This document shows, one piece after another, positions 15,406 through 23,421 of a DNA stretch of 35,085 nt (the first letter of the stretch is position 1; every line of letters starts with the position of its first letter). The notes under the pieces are model-generated. The model searched no databases. It had not been told where the DNA came from and saw only the letters and a list, made by a program, of their open reading frames with translations. Origin of the DNA: SIBU01 sp964430335 (lineage in GTDB: Bacteria > Patescibacteriota > Minisyncoccia > Phycocordibacterales > SIBU01); the NCBI GenBank assembly GCA_964430335.1, contig CAYSEN010000009.1:1-35085 (forward strand). The letters run 5' to 3'. The position numbers and the translations under genes were made by a program.

Positions 15406-15505
15406 NNNNNNNNNNNNNNNNNNNNNNNNNNNNNNNNNNNNNNNNNNNNNNNNNNNNNNNNNNNNNNNNNNNNNNNNNNNNNNNNNNNNNNNNNNNNNNN
15501 NNNNN
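15406..15505. other. Assembly gap of 100 N
   Basis: Exactly 100 unknown bases, the conventional length for a gap of unknown size. It interrupts the prepilin gene on one side and the transglycosylase C-terminus on the other; any translation across it is meaningless. Confidence 0.99.
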
Positions 15506-16836
15506 ATCATGTTTTCCTGAATATTTTGAGCGTGAGTCATGACGCTGTTAGCGTAAGATTTACCTCGAGTTTTCCAAGCACTTCCAGCATAATATTTTGC
15601 TGCGGCGGTTGATTCAGCTGAATACCCACCCTTTCCAGCACCAAGATCTGCAAGATAAATACCAGTAGCAAAGAAGGCGTCATGTGGTATCCACGGATCA
15701 GGAATTAACACGCCCGACATAGCAGAGATTTTCTTTTCGTAAAGAGCCCAAGTAGAAGGAATAAATTGTGATGGACCCATCGCTCCTCCATATCCTCCCG
15801 GCTGAGGACAAGAAACTGGCTTAGTTTTTGGGTCGAAACCTAGTCGGTTGGCTAAATCAACAAACGGAGTCACATCTCTTCCCGGCTTCATTACACCTTT
15901 AATGGCCTTTCCTGTATTTTTCCCTACTCCATCACCGTTTGTAAGGTTGGTGACCAAACATTGTCCAACATTCTCACCTAGATTGGTTTCCTGAGTTAAA
16001 ATTGCTAGTAAAAACGCAGGTCTAACTCCGGTTTTTTTCTGAACCTCAAGAGCGTAATTAAATGCTGTCCCGAAAGGAATGGCGGCGGTATCTCTAAGTG
16101 AAAATAATGCTGACCTGATTTGAGCAGCTCTTTTCTGTCTGTCTGCTAGTATTCCCTGATAAGTTTTCTCCTGATTTTTGTTGATAGCCAAAAGTGCCTG
16201 CTTTTCTTTTTCGTTTTTCTGAATAATTCTCTGTTGGGCCTCCGCCGATTTTCTAGCGTCTATTTCCGCAGCTTGCTTTTTACTCAACTCCTCTTTTTCA
16301 GTCTCTGTTTGGGACTTGATTTCCTTTACCTCTTGTAGAGTCTCATTTAATGATTCGTTAATTGCTTTAAATGAATCCAGATCAACAAAAAACTGACTAA
16401 AATTTTTACCGCTTAAAAGTACTTCCGCTAAAGAATATGACTCCATCTCATTTGACCTTCTGACAAGTTCAGCTAAGTACTCAAGTTGCCTATCGAGCTT
16501 TTTTGTTAAATCATCAATCACGACCGCCTTTTTGCCTATGTCTTTTCCTAGCTGTTGAGCGATAATATTTTTAGCACGAATAGTCGCTTTCGCTTCTGCA
16601 ATCTGTGCATTTAGAATATCGATGTCTCTGGAAATCGAGGCAGTTTCGTTTTGTTTGCCTTCCAAAATTTTTGCCCAATAGGCAATGTCTTTGTTGGTAG
16701 CATCAAGTTCAGCCTGCAATTCTGCCTGGCGTTTTGCTACTGCGTCTGCAGATTGAGCATTAACAGTTCCATGCAAAACAAAAAGCCCGACAACAATAAC
16801 AGAAACCACTCTTAATTTTAGAGAAAGTTTTTTCAT
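15506..16836 (-). CDS. Coiled-coil lytic murein transglycosylase, C-terminus in gap
   Basis: Signal peptide at residues 1-28 (MKKLSLKLRVVSVIVVGLFVLHGTVNAQSA). Residues 30-245 form a long coiled coil with the EnvC/PcsB look (QAELDATNKDIAYWAKILEG, repeated Lys/Glu heptads). A transglycosylase domain follows (about 253-440), with FLLAILTQETNLGENVGQC holding the likely catalytic Glu and GGYGGAMGPSQFIPSTWALY the substrate groove, as in the MltB/SLT_2 group. It should cleave peptidoglycan glycan strands outside the membrane, probably at division sites under control of the coiled coil. The frame is intact up to the N run and most of the domain is present. The promoter (TTGTAG, 18 nt, TACAAT) predicts a 1-nt leader. 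Confidence 0.85.
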
Positions 16837-16843
16837 AAAAAAA

Positions 16844-16873
16844 ATTGTACCGACACTAGTAATTCTACTACAA
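16844..16873 (-). promoter_or_regulatory. Promoter of the transglycosylase gene, near-leaderless
   Basis: -35 TTGTAG (16868-16873), 18-nt spacer, -10 TACAAT (16844-16849) on the minus strand; expected start at 16837, ATG at 16836. Confidence 0.5.
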
Positions 16874-16896
16874 TTTTGGGCGTTCAGAAACGTAAC

Positions 16897-16921
16897 AAAA
16901 AAGCCCCAGAGGGGCTTTTTT
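16897..16921 (-). terminator. Terminator after the bL25 gene
   Basis: AAAAAAGCCCC-AGA-GGGGCTTTTTT, an 11-bp symmetric stem just past the bL25 stop at 16927. Long T run in both directions. Confidence 0.85.
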
Positions 16922-16926
16922 GTTTT

Positions 16927-17610
16927 TTATTTCTTTTCTGGAGCTTTTTCTGCGCCGGCTGCTGGAGCTTCGCCCGCAGCACCTTCCTCTTCTTTCTTAC
17001 CCTTCTTCTCAACTTCAATTGCAGATAGATCAACTGGAGCAACTTCTGCCACTTCTTCCTTAGGTTCGTAAACTGAAGCGACAACTTCGTCTGGCTTTTG
17101 TACCAAAACAACTCCTTCTGGTAGAGAAATATCTTTTGCCAAAACCTGACTGTCAAATGTAGTAAGTTTTGAAATATCCACATTCAATACTTGAGGCAAA
17201 TCCTTTGGAGTGGCTTCGATTTCCATTTCGCGCATAACCTTAACCAAAACTCCACCCAAATCCTTAACAGCAGGAGCAACACCTGTAAATTCCAATGGAA
17301 TCTTAACCTTAATTTTTTGACCCTTCTCGAATACGTAAAAATCTGCATGTCTAGGAGCATCAGATAATGGATCCTTATCTACATCGTAAATAAGAGAATC
17401 AAGTTCCCCATCTTTTGTCTTTAGAGTAACAATGGTTGATTCACCAGCCTTCTTCAAAACCTTCAAAAATTCAACCGTAGAAACGCTAACAGGGGTTGAA
17501 GCCTGCTTTTTTCCATAATAAACTGCTGGCATCTTTCCAGACGCTCGTAAATCAGCCAATTTTTCCTTGGCCTGTCGAGGTAAAACTTCTAAAACGATTG
17601 GGGATTTCAT
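16927..17610 (-). CDS. rplY: 50S ribosomal protein bL25 (TL5/CTC type)
   Basis: 227 residues, the two-domain CTC form. The N-terminal 5S-rRNA-binding barrel runs to about residue 95 (VLPRQAKEKLADLRASGKMPAVYYG, DPLSDAPRHADFYVF). A second beta domain reaches about 180 (KIPLEFTGVAPAVKDLGGVLVKVMREMEIEATPKDLPQVLNVDIS). The last 45 residues are a low-complexity Glu/Lys/Ala tail. A textbook promoter (TTGACC, 16 nt, TATACT) predicts a leader of only 2 nt. It is a single-gene unit closed by its own terminator. Confidence 0.93.
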   Translation of the reverse strand: MKSPIVLEVLPRQAKEKLADLRASGKMPAVYYGKKQASTPVSVSTVEFLKVLKKAGESTIVTLKTKDGELDSLIYDVDKDPLSDAPRHADFYVFEKGQKIKVKIPLEFTGVAPAVKDLGGVLVKVMREMEIEATPKDLPQVLNVDISKLTTFDSQVLAKDISLPEGVVLVQKPDEVVASVYEPKEEVAEVAPVDLSAIEVEKKGKKEEEGAAGEAPAAGAEKAPEKK

Positions 17611-17618
17611 AGGTCAAC

Positions 17619-17646
17619 AGTATACATGAATTAAAGGCTGGGTCAA
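17619..17646 (-). promoter_or_regulatory. Promoter of rplY, near-leaderless
   Basis: -35 TTGACC (17641-17646), 16-nt spacer, -10 TATACT (17619-17624) on the minus strand; expected start at 17612, ATG at 17610. Confidence 0.7.
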
Positions 17647-17653
17647 CTCCCAC

Positions 17654-18523
17654 CTATCCTAGCTTGTTAAAAATTTTCAACTTTTCTAAAACCACCTTTT
17701 CCATCGCATTTCTTGGCTCTTTTAGGTACTTGTATGGTGAAATTTCGTCAGGATTATCGTGAAGTGATACGGCAAGAGCCTTTCTGTATGCCACACGCAG
17801 TTCAGTATTAATATGAATAATTGCCACCCCAGATTCTATCGCGCCTTCAAAATCCCTGACAGAATTCCCAGAACCGCCGTGCAAAACAAGAGGGATATTA
17901 ACTGATTCAGAAATATCTGCGATTCTTTTTAGATTAAGCTCGGGATCTTTTCCTTCAGACAACATACCGTGAATGTTTCCTACAGCAGGAGCAAGCATAT
18001 CAACTCCGGTTTCCTCAATAAATTTCTTAGCTTCATCGGGCTTGGTCAAAAATTCCTCAGAAATTTTTACTCCAGCCGGAATACCTTCGAGAATTTTTGA
18101 TGATTTGCCAATAAACCCGAGTTCGGCTTCGACTAAGATGTTTGGATTTACACCTTTAGCATAATCGACGCACTGTTTGGTGATTTTTACATTTTCTTCA
18201 AACGGCAATTCAGTCCCGTCAAAAATTACAGCATCAAAACCAGCGTCCACGGCTTCCTTTACCTTTTCAAATGAATACGTATGGTCGGCGTTAATAAAAA
18301 CAGGATAGTTAAATTCCTCTCTAAGACTTCTGACAATCGCCGCGACCTGCTTAACTCCCACAAAACTTCTCTCCCCTTCAGAAACTCCTATAATCACTGG
18401 CACGTTTAGGCTCTTAGCAGCATTAAAGACCGCCCACACCCCTTCTAGATTTGAAATATTAAAATGTCCGACAGCAACTTTCTTAGCTTTAGCTTCAGTT
18501 ACAATTTCTTTTAAAGTTTTCAT
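17654..18523 (-). CDS. fba: Class II fructose-bisphosphate aldolase family protein
   Basis: 289 residues from ATG 18523 (MKTLKEIVTEAK); the seven-codon extension to 18544 would start inside the promoter. It is a TIM-barrel class II aldolase. Zinc ligands are expected in INADHTYS, GNIHG and LHGGSG, with EAELG on the middle strand. It splits fructose-1,6-bisphosphate to the two trioses; tagatose-bisphosphate or another ketose substrate is possible from sequence alone. It faces the PfkB kinase gene across a 78-bp divergent promoter region, which suggests a shared sugar-phosphate route. Confidence 0.88.
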   Translation of the reverse strand: MKTLKEIVTEAKAKKVAVGHFNISNLEGVWAVFNAAKSLNVPVIIGVSEGERSFVGVKQVAAIVRSLREEFNYPVFINADHTYSFEKVKEAVDAGFDAVIFDGTELPFEENVKITKQCVDYAKGVNPNILVEAELGFIGKSSKILEGIPAGVKISEEFLTKPDEAKKFIEETGVDMLAPAVGNIHGMLSEGKDPELNLKRIADISESVNIPLVLHGGSGNSVRDFEGAIESGVAIIHINTELRVAYRKALAVSLHDNPDEISPYKYLKEPRNAMEKVVLEKLKIFNKLG

Positions 18524-18532
18524 AGTGCGATA

Positions 18533-18541
18533 ATTGTAACA
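18533..18541 (-). promoter_or_regulatory. Extended -10 promoter of the aldolase gene
   Basis: TGTTACAAT on the minus strand; expected start near 18526, ATG at 18523. No clear -35. Confidence 0.55.
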
Positions 18542-18586
18542 CAAACATTTTTTCTAAACACCACTATTTATCCTCGAGTTTTAATT

Positions 18587-18595
18587 TGATATAAT
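18587..18595 (+). promoter_or_regulatory. Extended -10 promoter of the PfkB kinase gene, leaderless
   Basis: TGATATAAT ends 6 nt before ATG 18602, so the start falls on the ATG. The 18-nt block TGATATAATTTCTCTATG also occurs at the actin-fold gene (minus strand, 6156-6139). Confidence 0.65.
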
Positions 18596-18601
18596 TTCTC
18601 T

Positions 18602-19597
18602 ATGTTTTTAAAACAAATTGATTTTCTCGCTATTGGTGATATTACTACCGACGCTTTTATTAGACTCAAGGAAGCTAGCGTTCACTGCAACTTCAATCAC
18701 GAAAAATGTGAACTTTGCATGGGTTTTGGTACAAAACTTCCTTACGATTTCGTTGAGGTTGTAAAAGCCGTTGGAAACTCTGCCAACGCAGCTGTGTCTG
18801 CTGCTAGACTAGGACTTAATTCGGGATTAGTGGCACAGATTGGTACCGACCAAAATGGAAAGGATTGTTTGGACGTCTTAAAAAAGGAGGGTGTTTCTAC
18901 ACGCTGGATTGAAAAACACCACGGCATGGAGACGAATTATCACTATGTACTATGGTATGAATCAGAAAGAACAATTTTAGTAAAACATCAGCCATACAAA
19001 TACAAACTTTCCGACATCAGAAATCCAAAGTGGATTTATTTAAGCTCTTTAGGTGAAAACACCCTAGACTATCAAAATGAAATTTCTGAATATTTAAAAA
19101 ATCACAAAGATATTAAACTCGCTTTTCAGCCAGGCACTTTTCAAATAAATCTAGGGCACGAAAAATTAAAAGATATTTATCAAAGATCTGAAGTATTTAT
19201 TTGCAACAAAGAAGAATCACAAACCATCCTAAAAAATGAGACTAACGACATAAAAGAACTTTTGCAAAAGATGCACGACCTTGGACCTAAAATTGTCCTC
19301 ATTACCGATGGTCCAAATGGCGCCTACGCATACGAAAATGGTAATTTCTGGTTCATGCCTATCTATCCAGATCCAAAACCAGCATACGAGAGGACTGGCG
19401 CTGGTGATGCTTTTGCCTCAACTTTCGTAAGTGCCCTGGCACTTGGCAAAAATGTAGAAGAAGCACTACGATGGGCACCAATAAACTCAATGTCTGTTGT
19501 CCAATATGTTGGTGCTCAAAAAGGCCTACTTGACCAAAAGTCAATAAAACTGTACGATAAAAACAGTCCAGATAGCTACAGAATCAAAAGATTGTAG
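18602..19597 (+). CDS. PfkB-family sugar or nucleoside kinase with an N-terminal Cys/His cluster
   Basis: 331 residues of the ribokinase fold. The first strand and Gly-rich substrate loop are FLAIGDITTDAFI and VGNSANAAVSAARLGL, and the ATP-site anion hole and base are RTGAGDAFASTFVSALALG (Asp269). Position 28-39 has an unusual cluster (HC, HEKCELC: Cys29, Cys36, Cys39 with His28 and His33) inserted in the first lid region, which could bind a metal. The substrate is not predictable within PfkB. Because it is divergent to the aldolase, a sugar-phosphate (fructose-6-phosphate, ribose) is attractive; adenosine-type nucleosides are an alternative. Confidence 0.8.
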   Translation: MFLKQIDFLAIGDITTDAFIRLKEASVHCNFNHEKCELCMGFGTKLPYDFVEVVKAVGNSANAAVSAARLGLNSGLVAQIGTDQNGKDCLDVLKKEGVSTRWIEKHHGMETNYHYVLWYESERTILVKHQPYKYKLSDIRNPKWIYLSSLGENTLDYQNEISEYLKNHKDIKLAFQPGTFQINLGHEKLKDIYQRSEVFICNKEESQTILKNETNDIKELLQKMHDLGPKIVLITDGPNGAYAYENGNFWFMPIYPDPKPAYERTGAGDAFASTFVSALALGKNVEEALRWAPINSMSVVQYVGAQKGLLDQKSIKLYDKNSPDSYRIKRL

Positions 19598-19613
19598 CGG
19601 AAAGGCACTAATC

Positions 19614-19820
19614 ATGACCGCATTGTCAGCGCCGGTAAATCCAGGTGTCGCAATCGACAGGTTGGTGCAACACCTTGAAGACTCGTTGGTTAGAAATGAC
19701 GACGACGGTGGGACACTCCACCGTGACGCGTGCAACCTTCGAGCAGCTACCCACCGAGCGATCGGCAAAATCACCCGCCTTCGCGGGTACGTACGCCTTC
19801 GTCGTGGTGCTCAGAACTGA
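19614..19820 (+). CDS. Small basic protein, uncertain, G+C-rich
   Basis: 68 codons (MTALSAPVNPGVAIDRLVQHLEDSL...), with GGAAAGG 8 nt before the ATG, which is a usable ribosome site. The C-terminal half is basic and helical (ATHRAIGKITRLRGYVRLRRG). A terminator starts 7 nt after the stop. The G+C content is visibly higher than in the kinase before it and the transketolase after it. Overlapping frames on both strands are also open, so coding is likely but unproven. No family recognised. Confidence 0.45.
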   Translation: MTALSAPVNPGVAIDRLVQHLEDSLVRNDDDGGTLHRDACNLRAATHRAIGKITRLRGYVRLRRGAQN

Positions 19821-19827
19821 ATTCACA

Positions 19828-19854
19828 GCCCTTCGCTTTTAGCGAGGGCTTTTC
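19828..19854 (+). terminator. Terminator after the kinase and small ORF
   Basis: AGCCCTTCGCT-TTT-AGCGAGGGCT with one bulged T, followed by TTTT. Confidence 0.7.
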
Positions 19855-19898
19855 ATTTCTAAATACTATTTTTATTTTTAACACATCGAAAATCGGTG

Positions 19899-20897
19899 CT
19901 ATTTTTTCCTTAACAAAACCTTCTTGACCGCAGTCTTTATATGCTGAGTCCCCATCCCATAGTGTTCAATAAGCTCCTCTGGTGTGCCAGATTGTCCAAA
20001 TTTATCTTGAACTCCAATAAATTCAATCGGAACTGGTGCCTTTCTTGCCAAACATTCAGAAACAGCTGAACCAAATCCGCCCGCGACCTGATGTTCTTCC
20101 ACCGTCACAATCGCCCCGGCCTCATGCGCTAAATCTACCAATGCCTTTTCATCGAGAGGTTTAATTGTCGCGAAATTTAAAACTTTAACCCGTACACCTT
20201 CGTTTGATAGCCACTTCGCGGCCTCGAGCGCTTTATGGACCAAAGCTCCGGTGGCCACAATCCCGACATCAGCTTTCATTTTTTCTGGTGCGAAAAAAAC
20301 CTGTGCCTTTCCTATCTCAAAAGGAGTGTCTTCTGTGGTCATGACTGGAGTCTTCTCACGTGCCAATCTTATATAAACCGGTGTTCCATTTTTTGCCGCA
20401 GCTAAAGTGACCTTCTTAGCCTCAATCGAATCACAAGGAGAAAGCACAACCATTCTTGGTAAAATTCTCATAATGGCGATGTCTTCGATGGCTTGGTGTG
20501 TCCCTCCATCGGGACCGACAGAAACGCCTGCGTGCGACCCAACAATTTTTACCGGCCGGTCGTTGTAACAAACAGTGGTACGAATCTGCTCCCAACTTCT
20601 GCCAGGGCTAAACATGGCATACGAAGAACAAAAAGGTATTTTTCCCATTGCGGCCATTCCTGATGCTACTGTCACCAAATTTTGTTCAGCTACTCCGATT
20701 TCAACAAATCTTTCCGGAAATTTTTTCTTAAACAGGTGCATCTGAGTCGATTCTGTAAGGTCAGCACAGAGTCCGACAACATTTTTGTCAGCTTCTCCAG
20801 CGATTAGCAAGCCTTCTCCAAAACCCTTTCGGATTGGAATCTGTTCAACATCTTTGTCGAACATTTTAGAATTTAATTTTAAAAGTGTGTTCAGCAT
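19899..20897 (-). CDS. tktB: Transketolase, C-terminal half (pyrimidine and C-domain subunit)
   Basis: 332 residues. The pyrimidine-binding domain carries the Glu motif in ERFVEIGVAEQNLVTVASGMAAMG, then GPDGGTHQAIEDIAIMRILPRM with the substrate-phosphate His and loop. The C-terminal domain (VGIVATGALVHKALEAAKWL, VTVEEHQVAGGFGSAVSE) completes it. It needs the separate N-terminal subunit encoded at 21333-22199. Together they move two-carbon units between pentose, triose and tetrose phosphates with thiamine diphosphate. The longer ATG 20897 is used; an internal ATG at 20864 (MFDKDVEQIPIRKG) is equally possible. Last gene of the pentose phosphate operon. Confidence 0.92.
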   Translation of the reverse strand: MLNTLLKLNSKMFDKDVEQIPIRKGFGEGLLIAGEADKNVVGLCADLTESTQMHLFKKKFPERFVEIGVAEQNLVTVASGMAAMGKIPFCSSYAMFSPGRSWEQIRTTVCYNDRPVKIVGSHAGVSVGPDGGTHQAIEDIAIMRILPRMVVLSPCDSIEAKKVTLAAAKNGTPVYIRLAREKTPVMTTEDTPFEIGKAQVFFAPEKMKADVGIVATGALVHKALEAAKWLSNEGVRVKVLNFATIKPLDEKALVDLAHEAGAIVTVEEHQVAGGFGSAVSECLARKAPVPIEFIGVQDKFGQSGTPEELIEHYGMGTQHIKTAVKKVLLRKK

Positions 20898-20933
20898 TTT
20901 AGCAACCGATAAATCTTTACTGAGTGAACAATT

Positions 20934-21320
20934 TTAAGATACCAAATTTACTACGTGGAGTAACAAAGTTGTCGAGAGAGGCATAAGCATTCCAAAGCTA
21001 AGAAAGGCTTTTAGATTAAAAAGGTTGTTCTTAGGAAAATCTTTTGAGCAATGTAACCAATATCCGCCGAAGAAAAACATTATGATAAACAAAACGTACC
21101 AAACACCAGCATGATCAGGAGTTAAAAAGTACAGTTCCTTGAGTATTGCAATTACGACGTCTAGAAAACTATTTAGTCTTGTACCTTTCTGTAAGGTGAC
21201 AAAAATCGCTCCAAAAAATGATAGAGAAAGAGTGAAGACAAGATATGACAAAATGAAAAATACAAACTTTCTAGTTTTGTCTGATAAATTATTATCTCCA
21301 AAGTTTTTTATTGCGATCAT
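20934..21320 (-). CDS. Multi-pass membrane protein between the transketolase halves
   Basis: 128 residues, not recognised. Three clear hydrophobic helices at about 18-42, 75-92 and 107-125, and a weaker one near 52-68. There are no charged catalytic-looking clusters. It starts 12 nt after the N-half stop and ends 36 nt before the C-half start, in the same direction, so it is transcribed with two genes whose products must pair. No known role in the pathway; a later insertion into the operon is the plain reading. Confidence 0.65.
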   Translation of the reverse strand: MIAIKNFGDNNLSDKTRKFVFFILSYLVFTLSLSFFGAIFVTLQKGTRLNSFLDVVIAILKELYFLTPDHAGVWYVLFIIMFFFGGYWLHCSKDFPKNNLFNLKAFLSFGMLMPLSTTLLLHVVNLVS

Positions 21321-21332
21321 TTTATTAAAAAA

Positions 21333-22199
21333 CTACTGATGCTCGCCCTTTATTGTACCACCTAATGTCCTAAGTGCTAAGAGGGCCATCTCTGCTTCTT
21401 CTTTGTTTGGTGGTTTACCATGCCATTCGAATTTCTTTTCGAAAGCCGGAACACCCTTTCCTGGGATGGTGCGCGCGATAATAACACTCGGCTTATCAAA
21501 AACAGCCTTAGCCTTATTTATAGCCTCATCTATAGCCATAAAATTGTGGCCGTCTATTTCTTCGACGTGCCAATTGAAAGCCCTGTACTTATCTGCAAAA
21601 GGTTCGACGGGCATAATGTCTTCTGTAAAACCGTCAATTTGAATATTATTCCTATCCACAACTGCAATTAAATTTCCGAGTTTTTCTTTACCGGCAAGCA
21701 ACACAGCTTCCCAAATATTTCCGGAGTCATGTTCGCCGTCGGACAAAAGTGCGTAGATAAATTTACTCGAAGACTTCCCTTCATCGATTCTATTGGCGAT
21801 TGCCATACCAACAGCTTGGGACAACCCGGAGGCTAGAGGACCCGAGCTTGTTTCGAGTGACGGCAAAAATTCTCGATGCGGATGACCTTGAAGAGGAGCG
21901 CCAAATTTTCGCAAATTGTTGAGCCAGTATTTTGGAAAATATCCTGCTTCTGCCATGGATGCATAAAGCACTGGACAAATGTGTCCATTCGACAAAACAA
22001 CCCGGTCTCTTTCCGGCCAGTCAGGGATTTTGGGATTGTGCTTCAGTCCGTAAAAAAACAAATAGGTAAAAATATCTGCCATGCCAAGTGGACCCGCTGT
22101 GTGTCCCGAACCAGCTGTAACAAGCATTTCGATAATATCTTGTCGAATCTTGTTTGCTTGAACTTCTAAATCTTTTACAGTTGATTCGTGTAGAGACAT
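21333..22199 (-). CDS. tktA: Transketolase, N-terminal half (thiamine diphosphate-binding subunit)
   Basis: 288 residues of the PP domain: SGHTAGPLGMADIFTYLF at the start of the cofactor site and LLSDGEHDSGNIWEAVLLAGKEKLGNLIAVVDRNNIQIDG, the GDG-type diphosphate/Mg motif in which the first Gly is Ser (SDG-(25)-NN). GHICPVLYASMAEAGY and SSGPLASGLSQAVGMAIA are family signatures. The start codon overlaps the rpe stop (TAATG), a sign of translational coupling. Confidence 0.93.
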   Translation of the reverse strand: MSLHESTVKDLEVQANKIRQDIIEMLVTAGSGHTAGPLGMADIFTYLFFYGLKHNPKIPDWPERDRVVLSNGHICPVLYASMAEAGYFPKYWLNNLRKFGAPLQGHPHREFLPSLETSSGPLASGLSQAVGMAIANRIDEGKSSSKFIYALLSDGEHDSGNIWEAVLLAGKEKLGNLIAVVDRNNIQIDGFTEDIMPVEPFADKYRAFNWHVEEIDGHNFMAIDEAINKAKAVFDKPSVIIARTIPGKGVPAFEKKFEWHGKPPNKEEAEMALLALRTLGGTIKGEHQ

Positions 22200-22882
22200 T
22201 ATTGTATTTTACTAAACTCCTCTAAATTTTCTACGACAGAATTTCCCTGCCAAAGAGCCGAACCGACAACCAATCTATTTGCCCCAGCTGATACCAAAGC
22301 TTGTGCGTTATCTAGATTAACTCCGCCGTCGATGCTAATAACATGATCTAGATATTTATGTCTTAAATGTTTGATTCGATCGATAGTCTTTTCATTAAAT
22401 GGTTGACCTTGCAAACCTAAACTCTGAATATTCCAACCCATGCATTGGATTATTGAAACCTTATCAGCGATCGCCTCTATTTTTTCATCGGGTGTATCGA
22501 GCGCAATAGAAACTCCCAAATCAACACCTTGAGGCATCGCCTCAAACACACTTTCGAAATCCGAAACTCCTTCAATCTGGAAAATAATTCTTGATGCCCC
22601 TGCGGAAATCCAATCAGGAATAATATCTTCCGGTTTTCTTACCATGAGATGCGCCTCGAAATCTAAATCCTTCCAAAAAGGAAAACCGGCTTCTTCATTG
22701 ACTATGCTTTCAAAATATAAATCACTTTTTGATGGTGACTGGTATGGCCAGCTTCTTACATGTGCCAGGCTACCGTCTAAAACATCTATCTGTACAATCG
22801 GCACAAGTTGAGATAAAGACGACATCTTGTCTTCTAGGTCCTCAATATTTTTTGCAATTATCGCGGGAATTATATCAACCAT
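22199..22882 (-). CDS. rpe: Ribulose-phosphate 3-epimerase-like TIM barrel
   Basis: 227 residues. Family features are IIPAIIAKNIEDLEDKM, FEAHLMVRKPED (metal His78), IQCMGWNIQSLGLQGQPFNEKTIDRI and VISIDGGVNLDNAQALVSAGANRLVVGSALW (Asp of the IDGG strand and the phosphate loop). The first metal ligand, His of the H-x-D-V-M-D motif, is replaced by Gln (VQIDVLDG, Gln31/Asp33), and the following substrate loop (SLAHVRSWPYQSPS) is not the usual YVPN type. The operon context (rpiB before, transketolase after) supports ribulose-5-phosphate epimerisation, but reduced or altered activity is possible. Confidence 0.82.
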   Translation of the reverse strand: MVDIIPAIIAKNIEDLEDKMSSLSQLVPIVQIDVLDGSLAHVRSWPYQSPSKSDLYFESIVNEEAGFPFWKDLDFEAHLMVRKPEDIIPDWISAGASRIIFQIEGVSDFESVFEAMPQGVDLGVSIALDTPDEKIEAIADKVSIIQCMGWNIQSLGLQGQPFNEKTIDRIKHLRHKYLDHVISIDGGVNLDNAQALVSAGANRLVVGSALWQGNSVVENLEEFSKIQ

Positions 22883-22887
22883 GTTAT

Positions 22888-23358
22888 TTAAACCATTTCG
22901 TCGATTTTTTTAATTCTGCGAACATGCCTCTCCTCATTTAAAAATTCAGTGTCGAGCCATAATTTTAATGCTTGAGTAGCCTCTTCCTCGTTCAAAAATC
23001 TTGCGCCTAGAGATAGGACGTTTGAATCATTGTGCTCCCTTGAAATCTTAATCTCGTTTGGTAATTCCCTATTATCCTTTGGTGCATACTGACCATTGAA
23101 AACTACTGCTCGAATACCTTTAAAACGGTTAGCGACCATAGCTTCTCCCTGACCAGAACCCCCCAAAATTACCCCTCTTGAATCTTTGTCAGACAAAACA
23201 GCTTTAACCACTGGTACAACATAATCCGGGTAATCATCGAGCGGATCGTATTTGTCTGGACCTAAATCAAAAACCTCGTAGCCTAGAGATCTTGCAAAAG
23301 TTACCAGTTTTGATTTCAACATAAAACCGGCATGATCGCTTCCAAAATAAATTTTCAT
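22888..23358 (-). CDS. rpiB: Ribose-5-phosphate isomerase B
   Basis: 156 residues of the RpiB/LacAB fold: FGSDHAGFMLKSKL with the substrate His, DYPDYVVPV, and GVILGGSGQGEAMVANRFKGIRA. In the enterobacterial type this last loop has the catalytic Cys; here it is GGSGQGE, as in the Mycobacterium type where the Glu (Glu72 here) is the base. REHNDSNVLSLGARF and the C-terminal basic helix close the active site across the dimer. First gene of the operon with an extended -10 (TGCTAGAAT) that predicts a leaderless start; 5 nt before rpe. Confidence 0.92.
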   Translation of the reverse strand: MKIYFGSDHAGFMLKSKLVTFARSLGYEVFDLGPDKYDPLDDYPDYVVPVVKAVLSDKDSRGVILGGSGQGEAMVANRFKGIRAVVFNGQYAPKDNRELPNEIKISREHNDSNVLSLGARFLNEEEATQALKLWLDTEFLNEERHVRRIKKIDEMV

Positions 23359-23364
23359 ACAAAT

Positions 23365-23373
23365 ATTCTAGCA
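23365..23373 (-). promoter_or_regulatory. Extended -10 promoter of the pentose phosphate operon, leaderless
   Basis: TGCTAGAAT on the minus strand ends 6 nt before ATG 23358, so the start is on the ATG. Confidence 0.6.
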
Positions 23374-23421
23374 CAACTTGTTTGTGTTTTTACACCTTAG
23401 AGATATTCTTATATATAGAAT

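Noticed and set aside
15358..15520. Apparent 492-residue transglycosylase reading across the N run
   Set aside because: The residues after the gap come from the antisense of the prepilin signal and are an artefact.
19626..19826. Minus-strand and third-frame ORFs over the 19614 gene
   Set aside because: They lack a ribosome site and the terminator lies on the wrong side for a minus-strand gene; high G+C alone opens these frames.
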